A stretch of 64,000 nucleotides of DNA, from positions 83,529 to 147,528 of the forward strand of contig JAJZUW010000002.1 in assembly GCA_021845925.1 (NCBI GenBank). The letters run 5' to 3'. The position numbers and the translations under genes are program-made. The notes beneath the pieces are model-generated. The model was not told the origin of the DNA and did no database searches. It saw nothing but the letters and a program-made list of their open reading frames with translations. Positions 1 to 5,657 of this stretch are shown here, piece after piece (the first letter of the stretch is position 1; each line of letters begins with the position of its first letter). This DNA comes from Pseudomonadota bacterium. Its GTDB lineage: Bacteria; Pseudomonadota; Gammaproteobacteria; Burkholderiales; Sulfuriferulaceae.

Positions 1-495
1 CCAGTCACCAATGTTGGCTGCCTGGGTACCATCCAGGATGTAAAATCCCATGCCATCGGCACCAAGCTTTGCGGATCCGCCATTGTTGCCGCCATAGACA
101 TATGTGGTAAAGGTGGCCTGCAGTCCATTGTTGGAAGGAAAAGTCTGGTTGAGAAAAATGGCACCGTTCTGTGTAAACCAGTTGGTCAGGCGCAAGGCTC
201 CTGCGCCGATAGGGTCCGCGTTGTTGTTCAGGCCGAGCATGATTTGGCTATTGTAATAACTCAGGCCGTTGCAGGCAGGAATCTGGGTGGCCGGGCTACC
301 GGTTGATGTCTGTGTACCGGCTGTCAGGCAGGCGCCGTTCAGGGCAGTCCAGCTGTTGATGGCTGTGCCTTTGGTAAAATCTTCGGTAATGGTGACCACG
401 CTGCTGGTGGCCGCCAGTGCGGTGATGCAGTGGCCTGTGAGCAATAGACACAATAGTCCGTTTTGCCAGAGAGTCAGGTTCAGCTTCAGCTTCAT
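1..495 (-). CDS. PilY1/PilC-like type IV pilus adhesin, N-terminal part (runs off the window)
   Basis: This is the 5' part of a gene continuing beyond base 1. The product starts with a signal peptide (MKLKLNLTLWQNGLLC, a hydrophobic core, then an ALAA-type cleavage site). The visible ~165 residues look like an L-type lectin-like beta-sandwich: an FTKG...W start, ...GALRLTNW..., and ...GADGMGFYILDG near the edge. Many PilY1/PilC family proteins carry such a variable N-terminal module before a C-terminal calcium-binding propeller; that propeller would lie outside the window. I chose the ATG at 495 because GGAG at 505-508 lies nine bases ahead; ATGs at 501 and 510 are in frame. It is the last visible gene of the minor pilin operon, just after pilX, the usual place for PilY1. 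The role as tip adhesin or retraction control factor is inferred from context. Confidence 0.7.
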   Translation of the reverse strand, partial: MKLKLNLTLWQNGLLCLLLTGHCITALAATSSVVTITEDFTKGTAINSWTALNGACLTAGTQTSTGSPATQIPACNGLSYYNSQIMLGLNNNADPIGAGALRLTNWFTQNGAIFLNQTFPSNNGLQATFTTYVYGGNNGGSAKLGADGMGFYILDGTQAANIGDW

Positions 496-529
496 GATCA
501 TGTGCTCCATGCCAAAGGTTTTCGTACGA

Positions 530-1240
530 TCAGTTCCCGGTGTCAGTACTTGTGCTCGTGCTCGTACTTGTACTTGTACTTGTACTTGTACTTGTACTTG
601 TACTTGTACTTGTACTTGTACTTGTACTTGTAGAGGTTGAAGGTGTATAGGTTCCGCTGCCACCACCGGTTCCGCCAGAGCAGGCAGTGTTGGTCGGGGA
701 CATGCCGATCACGTAGATGGTTTGTACCACTGACATGGTGTCGGCATTGCCGCCGGGCGAAACCGCCGTGATCTGGTAATACACCTGCTGGTTGCTGCAA
801 CTGACGCTGCCGGTCATGCCCAGGTATTGCACATAATATTCTGGATAGGTGACATCACCGCTGGCAGACTGTTGAAACAGATTCCAGTTGGTCGTCGGGG
901 TTGCGCTGGTTCCGGATCCCCACGAAGCCGACGTCGGAATGGTGGGTGCCGATGGACAGATGGTCATGCTGGGAGCGCCGGTGACCGTCAGCAGAGAGCT
1001 GCTGCAGGAGCTGCCAACCAGAATTGCCGGGGTTCCGCTTGTCTGCTGGGCATTGGCCAGCAGCCAGTACTCGGCATAATCGACGGCTGCCTGGGCTGAA
1101 TCGCGCGCATGGCTTTTTTCGCGCAGATTGCCCGCAATGTAGGCATTGGAAGTGAGTCCGCCAAACATGGCAAGGCCAAGCCAGGTCATGAGAACAAGGA
1201 AGATCAGGCTGATGATGAGAACAAAACCGTGCTGTTTCAT
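530..1240 (-). CDS. pilX: type IV pilus minor pilin PilX-like, with Thr-Ser repeat tail
   Basis: This 236-residue minor pilin is of the PilX_N type. A short basic leader MKQHG is followed directly by the hydrophobic helix FVLIISLIFLVLMTWLGLAM, so prepilin peptidase should cut between G5 and F6. As usual in PilX proteins the Glu at mature position 5 is absent. After the helix comes the conserved region containing NAYIAGNLREKSHARDSAQ. The body ends in a low-complexity tail of about 16 Thr-Ser pairs followed by TDTGN, encoded by a hexanucleotide repeat. Minor pilins prime assembly of the pilus and sit at its tip. The gene starts 3 bases after the pilW stop, consistent with translational coupling. 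The repeat tail is unusual for the family and may vary in length. Confidence 0.85.
   Translation of the reverse strand: MKQHGFVLIISLIFLVLMTWLGLAMFGGLTSNAYIAGNLREKSHARDSAQAAVDYAEYWLLANAQQTSGTPAILVGSSCSSSLLTVTGAPSMTICPSAPTIPTSASWGSGTSATPTTNWNLFQQSASGDVTYPEYYVQYLGMTGSVSCSNQQVYYQITAVSPGGNADTMSVVQTIYVIGMSPTNTACSGGTGGGSGTYTPSTSTSTSTSTSTSTSTSTSTSTSTSTSTSTSTDTGN
549..632. repeat. hexanucleotide microsatellite (CTTGTA/TACAAG)n
   Basis: Fourteen contiguous hexamers occupy 549-632. The eleven from 567 to 632 are perfect CTTGTA units; the three at 549-566 are degenerate (CTTGTG, CTCGTG, CTCGTA). On the coding (minus) strand each perfect unit reads ACAAGT or a rotation, giving Thr-Ser. Since the unit is six bases, gain or loss of copies keeps the reading frame and would only lengthen or shorten the pilin tail. 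Confidence 0.95.
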
Positions 1241-1243
1241 GAT

Positions 1244-1987
1244 CTAGATCCCATTCATGACAGGAAAGATGCCGGCGAATGACACGGTGGACGGTTGGCC
1301 GGGCTGGTTTGCCAGTGGATTGGTGAATGTCAGCGTCACCTGTACGGTCTTGACTAGATTCCAGTTGGTGACGTTGTTGGCCGCGACATACTGGTTGACT
1401 GAAGACAGTCCAGACTGGGTTCCAGTGCTAGGCGCATTGGCAGTGGTTCCCAGGCCATACAGGACAGTCATGCCACTGACGCCACTGACCAGGTTGTATG
1501 TGCTGCCGTTTTCTGTGCAGGTCAGCATGTTGTTGGTGATCTGGAAGGTATCGCTGTACAGCGTGCCGTTGGTGACCGATCCGCTGCAGCCGCCAATGGT
1601 TGAGCCATTGCCGTAATAGCGCAGGGAAAGTGTGTCGGTACCTGTTGTGGTACCTGCCGTGCCATAGACCCCTTGACCGGAACCGAAATTGCCCGATGCG
1701 GGCAGCATGCCGGCGCGTACCATCAGCGGTGGATTCAGGCTGCTGGCCGGGTAATTGTAGAAGCCTGCGCTTTCAACCGCATTGCCGATAAAAATCATGG
1801 CCATGCGTTCGCTGTTCTGCAGGCCGGACAGTCCCTGGTTGGTGCCGGGTAATCCCTGAACGTTCTTGGCAGTCTGGCTCATGTTGTAAAAAAATGTGGC
1901 CAGGCCGAGGGTCAGAAACATGGCGATGGCCAGTGCCACCATCATTTCCACGAGTCCCATGCCGGTTTGTTGTCGGATTGGTTTCAT
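1244..1987 (-). CDS. pilW: type IV pilus minor pilin PilW-like
   Basis: This 247-residue PilW-type minor pilin has the leader MKPIRQQTG, then mature M-G-L-V-E followed by MMVALAIAMFLTLGL. This is a class III signal peptide with the prepilin peptidase glycine and the Glu at mature position 5. The globular part is Gly/Ser/Thr-rich, as in other PilW proteins. The reading frame stays open upstream, but the start at 1987 gives a canonical short leader, and its ATGA overlaps the pilV stop by four bases. PilW works with FimT, PilV and PilX as the minor pilin priming complex in the inner membrane. Confidence 0.87.
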   Translation of the reverse strand: MKPIRQQTGMGLVEMMVALAIAMFLTLGLATFFYNMSQTAKNVQGLPGTNQGLSGLQNSERMAMIFIGNAVESAGFYNYPASSLNPPLMVRAGMLPASGNFGSGQGVYGTAGTTTGTDTLSLRYYGNGSTIGGCSGSVTNGTLYSDTFQITNNMLTCTENGSTYNLVSGVSGMTVLYGLGTTANAPSTGTQSGLSSVNQYVAANNVTNWNLVKTVQVTLTFTNPLANQPGQPSTVSFAGIFPVMNGI

Positions 1988-2478
1988 TGCAGGCCTACCA
2001 GTGTTGAATAGCTGAGCGTGGTGGAATTGCCCTTGGCATAGACACCGGTGCTGGAGGCATTCCAGGTGATGGTCAGGGTGCAGGTCACCGGTGTATTGGT
2101 GTTTGGACAATCAACGGTTGCCGTTCCGGAGGGCAGGGCCTTGGCAACGGCGCTGCCCCAGTTGCTCAGATCATAGCCGGCCTGTTCCGATGGACTGCAG
2201 ACTCCGCTGCCACAGGTGCCTGCGGCAATCGTCGGCGAGATCGAGGTGCCATTGATGGTAATGGTGCTGGATGGTGCCGTGACTGCCCAGTAGGCCGTGT
2301 TTTGCCGCATCGCTGCACCCATGCTGGAAGCCAGCAAAGCCGCCTGGCTCTGGTATTGTGCCCAGCCGGTACTTTGCACCGCCAGCATTTGTATGCCTGC
2401 AGTGCCCAGGATGCCGATCAGGATGATCAGCATGGCGATCAGCACTTCCAGCATCGAGAATCCCTGTTCGTGTTTCAT
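1984..2478 (-). CDS. pilV: type IV pilus modification/minor pilin PilV-like
   Basis: This 164-residue pseudopilin starts MKHEQG|FSMLEVLIAMLIILIGILG. Cleavage after G6 leaves F1 and E5 as expected for a type IVa minor pilin, followed by the PilV hallmark helix and the segment QMLAVQSTGWAQYQSQ. I set the start at 2478 from this prepilin motif; a longer upstream reading has no pilin character and lies in the fimT coding region. Start and stop overlap fimT and pilW by four bases on each side, so the genes are probably translationally coupled. Confidence 0.87.
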   Translation of the reverse strand: MKHEQGFSMLEVLIAMLIILIGILGTAGIQMLAVQSTGWAQYQSQAALLASSMGAAMRQNTAYWAVTAPSSTITINGTSISPTIAAGTCGSGVCSPSEQAGYDLSNWGSAVAKALPSGTATVDCPNTNTPVTCTLTITWNASSTGVYAKGNSTTLSYSTLVGLQ

Positions 2479-3032
2479 GGGCAGGCGGCTCCGGTAGCGG
2501 TGGTGGGCAGTCCGCTGGACATGCTGAAGCAGACATGGTTGCCGGTATCGGCTGCCGCATCCACGATGGTTGCAGTGCCGGTCATGAAGGCGTATCCGGT
2601 GGGCAAGACCTGGATTGCCGAGCCGCCTTTGAACGTGTCGCCATGGCTCAGCGCTGGCGAGATGCGCAGAATATTGGCTGTGGCGGGCGAAGCGGTGGGC
2701 GCGGAGGCGGCCGTGGGATCGACGTAGATCAGTCGGCCTTTGGTCCAGACGGAAGATGTACCGGTAGTGTCGTTGCAGGATGCTCCGTCCGAGGAAGAAC
2801 AGATCCACACCGGTTGTCCGCGTTTGATGGCTTCGCTGCGGGCGAAGTTGACGTCGGCCACAAAAGCGAACATTTCGCCGTTCATGCGGATGTGGTTGCC
2901 CACGTTCTGAAACAGCGGGATACCGACAGCCAGTAGAATGGCCATCACCAGCATGGTGATCAGCAGTTCGATGATGGTCATGCCTGTCTGGTCGGGGTGT
3001 CCGTTCAGGACTGAAAGTCTGAGGATTGACAT
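2475..3032 (-). CDS. fimT: FimT/GspH-family minor pseudopilin
   Basis: This 185-residue protein is of the GspH/FimT family. A leader of about 17 residues ends in TG, then mature MTIIELLITMLVMAILLAVGIP has Glu at position 5. After the helix comes the FimT signature region (FAFVADVNFARSEAIKRGQPVWICSS) and a Cys near the C-terminus that may pair with an internal one. It is the first gene of the fimT-pilV-pilW-pilX-pilY1 order on the minus strand. No clear Shine-Dalgarno precedes the ATG at 3032. A promoter candidate lies about 35-60 bases upstream. FimT is an initiating minor pilin; in some species it also binds DNA during transformation, which cannot be judged here. Confidence 0.85.
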   Translation of the reverse strand: MSILRLSVLNGHPDQTGMTIIELLITMLVMAILLAVGIPLFQNVGNHIRMNGEMFAFVADVNFARSEAIKRGQPVWICSSSDGASCNDTTGTSSVWTKGRLIYVDPTAASAPTASPATANILRISPALSHGDTFKGGSAIQVLPTGYAFMTGTATIVDAAADTGNHVCFSMSSGLPTTATGAACP

Positions 3033-3065
3033 GTCGGGGTGTCGGGGTAGTCTGCCATAGGGCTC

Positions 3066-3093
3066 ATTATCGTCGAAGCGTTACAAATGGAAA
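3066..3093 (-). promoter_or_regulatory. sigma-70-like promoter candidate for the minor pilin operon
   Basis: Read on the minus strand there is TTTCCA at 3093-3088, a 16-base spacer and GATAAT at 3071-3066, ending 33 bases before the fimT ATG. The -10 is good and the -35 matches four of six. Assigned by eye. Confidence 0.4.
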
Positions 3094-3098
3094 GCGCC

Positions 3099-3126
3099 AT
3101 CCGACAAACGTTGCCGTTTGGCGGAT
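3099..3126 (-). terminator. inverted repeat, possible terminator after the Lrp/AsnC gene
   Basis: ATCCGACAAACG at 3099-3110 pairs with CGTTTGGCGGAT at 3115-3126 across a four-base loop, with one mismatch. It lies about 130 bases beyond the regulator's stop and just upstream of the pilin promoter candidate. The following minus-strand bases contain only a short T run, so termination is plausible but not strong. Confidence 0.45.
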
Positions 3127-3253
3127 GAGTGGTAGCTGCCTCACAACCTGGCATTGCAGTCCGCTACGAGCTGCGTTGTGTTTCGCCTGATCATCCATCG
3201 CCAATGGTTCTGCTGCCAGATGCACGCAGGAGCGGAGCGGAAGTTCCCTGTGG

Positions 3254-3724
3254 TCATGTCGCCTCCACCGGCAGTTGCAGGGATCCGCCAGATTGTTTCA
3301 GAACAAAACTGGTGTGTACGCCAGATACGCCGGGAATACGCGTGATGCGGTCGAGCAGCAATTCGCGGTAGGCGTCCATGTCCCGCACAACCGCTTTCAG
3401 CTGGTAATCCGCGGCTTGACCGGTGATCAGCAGACATTCGACAATTTGTGGTATCTCACCGATCTGGCGTTCGAATTCACTGAATCGTTCTTCGGTGTGC
3501 TGGTCCATGGAAATGTGGATCAGGGCGGTCAGATTGAATCCCAGCATGCGTGGATCCAGACTGGCGTGATATCCGGTGATGACGCCGGATTCTTCCAGCT
3601 GGCGTAGCCGGCGCAGGCAGGGCGAAGCCGAAAGGCCGATGCTTTCCGCTAGTTCCTGGTTGGTCAGCCGGCCATTGGCCTGCAACAAGGCGAGAATTTT
3701 TCTGTCGTAGCGGTCAATATTCAT
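3254..3724 (-). CDS. Lrp/AsnC family transcriptional regulator
   Basis: This 156-residue protein has the standard two-domain Lrp/AsnC layout. The N-terminal winged helix-turn-helix (residues ~3-60) includes DRKILALLQANGRLTNQELA, GLSASPCLRRLRQLEESGVI and GYHASLD. The C-terminal ~75-residue RAM effector-binding domain contains GQAADYQLKAVVRDMDAYREL and GVSGVHTSFVLK. Family members bind amino acids and control nearby metabolic genes. It is divergent from the 2-isopropylmalate synthase gene across a very A/T-rich 174-base region, so autoregulation and control of that gene are likely inferences. The ATG at 3724 has no good Shine-Dalgarno, but the sequence from it matches the family N-terminus. Confidence 0.9.
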   Translation of the reverse strand: MNIDRYDRKILALLQANGRLTNQELAESIGLSASPCLRRLRQLEESGVITGYHASLDPRMLGFNLTALIHISMDQHTEERFSEFERQIGEIPQIVECLLITGQAADYQLKAVVRDMDAYRELLLDRITRIPGVSGVHTSFVLKQSGGSLQLPVEAT

Positions 3725-3738
3725 TTTTTGATAAAAAA

Positions 3739-3767
3739 TTGCTTTTTTATAAATTAATTGAAATTAT
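3739..3767 (+). promoter_or_regulatory. promoter candidate for the 2-isopropylmalate synthase gene
   Basis: TTGCTT at 3739-3744, a 17-base spacer and AATTAT at 3762-3767. It lies in an A/T-rich divergent region that also resembles typical Lrp-family target DNA. By eye only. Confidence 0.3.
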
Positions 3768-3773
3768 CATCAA
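3746..3773 (-). promoter_or_regulatory. promoter candidate for the Lrp/AsnC gene
   Basis: On the minus strand there is TTGATG at 3773-3768, a 16-base spacer and TATAAA at 3751-3746, about 22 bases before the ATG. It overlaps the divergent promoter candidate, which would suit joint regulation. Confidence 0.35.
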
Positions 3774-3898
3774 TGTTTCTGGCCAAAGTCAACAAAATTC
3801 GCAAGCACTTGCCGGCTGGCTTCCGGTAGCATGGCAGTTCGTATTGTGTGGATATCAACCCGGCAGGTTTGCTTTTTCGGGTTACCAGGAGAACTGAC

Positions 3899-5275
3899 AT
3901 GATGAACAGCCAGCCAGAACAGAAATATTGTCGCCAGCCGGTCATGGTGCTGAACGACCGCCGTTGGCCATCCCGGACCATCACCCGACCGCCGGTCTGG
4001 TTGAGCAGTGATTTGCGCGATGGCAATCAGGCGCTGTTCGAGCCGATGGATATTGCCCGCAAACTGAAACTGTTCCAGGAATTGTGCCGCATCGGGTTCA
4101 AGGAAATTGAAGTGGCTTTTCCGGCCGCTTCGCAGGTGGACTACGATTTTGTCCGTTTGCTGATCGAGGGTGGGCATATTCCGCCAGATGTCACGATCGC
4201 CGTGCTGACCCAGGCGCGCGAACCGTTGATCCAGCGTACCATGGCTGCCTTGCGGGGCGCTCGACGGGCGATTGTCCATGTCTACAACGCCACCTCGCCG
4301 GTGTTCCGTGATGTGGTGTTCGGGCTTGACCGGCAAGGCGTGATCGACCTGGCGGTCGATGCGGTGCGCATGATCCGTTCATTGACAGACCAGACAACAG
4401 AATGGGTGCTGGAATACAGTCCGGAAACATTCACAGCTACCGAACCAGAGTTCGCGCTTGCTATCTGCAACGCGGTTACGCAGGCCTGGCCGGCCACGCC
4501 TGACAGTCCGGTCATCCTCAACCTGCCAGCGACTGTCGAATGCACGACGCCGAATGTGTATGCCGACCGGATCGAATGGATGGATCGTCACCTGGAGCGA
4601 CGCGACAGCGTGATTCTCAGTGTGCATCCGCACAATGACAGGGGGACGGCGGTGGCTGCCGCCGAACTGGCCCTGATGGCAGGTGCTCAGCGGGTAGAAG
4701 GCTGTCTGTTTGGCAATGGCGAACGGACCGGCAATGTCGATCTGGTGACACTGGCGCTGAACATGTATTCACAGGGCATCCACCCTGGCCTTGATTTCAG
4801 CGACATTGACCGGACGATTGGTGTTTGCGAAGAAGTGACTGCCTTGCCGGTCGGCCCGCGGCACCCATATGCCGGCGAACTGGTGTTTACGGCCTTTTCC
4901 GGTTCGCACCAGGATGCCATCCGCAAGGGAATGCTGCAGCGACAGAAAGACCTGGATGCCGCCGCCGGCAGTGGCAGGGCTGCCGACAGCGTGCCCTGGC
5001 AGGTTCCCTATCTGCCGGTCGATCCGGCTGACCTGGGGCGCAGCCATGCCTCCCTGATCCGGGTCAACAGCCAGTCCGGCAAGGCTGGCATGGCGTGGGT
5101 GCTTGAATCATCGCACGGTGTGGTTCTGTCACGCAGCCAGCAGGTGCGTTTTGCCGCCGAAGTCCAGAAGGATCTGGATACGCTGGAACGCGAGCTGACC
5201 GGCGATGCCTTGTGGCATATCTATCGCCGGACGGCCGGTGGTGTTGATGCACCAGCCGGCACTGTGCCGGAATGA
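3899..5275 (+). CDS. leuA: 2-isopropylmalate synthase, LeuA type 2, lacking the C-terminal regulatory domain
   Basis: The enzyme condenses 2-oxoisovalerate with acetyl-CoA, the first committed step of leucine synthesis. The 458-residue product follows the type 2 LeuA pattern: an N-terminal [14 protein letters not shown] segment, the metal/substrate motif [11 protein letters not shown] (residues ~35-45), the metal-binding HxH in SVHPHNDRG (~225) and [11 protein letters not shown] (~260). Type 2 enzymes are usually about 550-570 residues, with a C-terminal leucine-binding LeuA_dimer domain. This one stops soon after the linker subdomain ([17 protein letters not shown]), so the allosteric domain is missing. 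The start at 3899 is supported by AGGAG at 3887-3891; a second ATG follows at once. Control by the divergent Lrp/AsnC protein is likely. A related acyl-CoA condensing activity cannot be excluded. Confidence 0.85.
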   Translation: MMNSQPEQKYCRQPVMVLNDRRWPSRTITRPPVWLSSDLRDGNQALFEPMDIARKLKLFQELCRIGFKEIEVAFPAASQVDYDFVRLLIEGGHIPPDVTIAVLTQAREPLIQRTMAALRGARRAIVHVYNATSPVFRDVVFGLDRQGVIDLAVDAVRMIRSLTDQTTEWVLEYSPETFTATEPEFALAICNAVTQAWPATPDSPVILNLPATVECTTPNVYADRIEWMDRHLERRDSVILSVHPHNDRGTAVAAAELALMAGAQRVEGCLFGNGERTGNVDLVTLALNMYSQGIHPGLDFSDIDRTIGVCEEVTALPVGPRHPYAGELVFTAFSGSHQDAIRKGMLQRQKDLDAAAGSGRAADSVPWQVPYLPVDPADLGRSHASLIRVNSQSGKAGMAWVLESSHGVVLSRSQQVRFAAEVQKDLDTLERELTGDALWHIYRRTAGGVDAPAGTVPE

Positions 5276-5333
5276 TTCTCGTCTGCGGAGTGCTGAGGTA
5301 GAATGGCCGGATATTAGCGGAGGAAAACCTGCC

Positions 5334-5657
5334 ATGGCCTATGTTGTTACCGAGAACTGCATTCTGTGCAAATACACCGACTGCGTGGAAGTCTGTCCCG
5401 TGGACTGTTTTCGCGAGGGTGAAAATTTTCTGGTCATCGATCCGGACGAGTGCATCGACTGCACGCTGTGTGTGGCCGAATGCCCGGCCGAGGCCATTTT
5501 TGCGGAAGACGAAGTGCCGGAAGACCAGCAGCATTGCATTGCGCTGAATGCCGAACTGGCCAGAAGCTGGCAGCCGATCATTGCCCGGCGCGATCCGCTG
5601 CCGGATGCAGATGAATGGAATGGCAAAGCTGACAAACTGACCCATCTCAAGCGTTGA
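5334..5657 (+). CDS. fdxA: 7Fe ferredoxin FdxA (3Fe-4S/4Fe-4S)
   Basis: This 107-residue bacterial ferredoxin carries the seven-iron pattern: [18 protein letters not shown] at residues ~9-25 (the cysteine spacing typical of the 3Fe-4S site plus one ligand of the second cluster) and [12 protein letters not shown] at ~40-50 for the 4Fe-4S site. A ~45-residue tail follows (ending DKLTHLKR), as is usual for proteobacterial FdxA. It is a soluble electron carrier. GGAGG at 5319-5323 precedes the ATG at 5334. The stop TGA shares its last base with the ATG of the following AddB-like nuclease gene, so the two are probably co-translated. Confidence 0.92.
   Translation: MAYVVTENCILCKYTDCVEVCPVDCFREGENFLVIDPDECIDCTLCVAECPAEAIFAEDEVPEDQQHCIALNAELARSWQPIIARRDPLPDADEWNGKADKLTHLKR

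Noticed and set aside
543-800. Alternative-frame ORF rich in Tyr-Lys across the hexamer repeat
   Set aside because: It is a shadow of the Thr-Ser-coding frame produced by the repeat; the pilX frame has clear prepilin features.
1257-2936. Several plus-strand ORFs across the pilin operon
   Set aside because: They overlap well-supported minor pilin genes on the minus strand and encode no recognisable domains.
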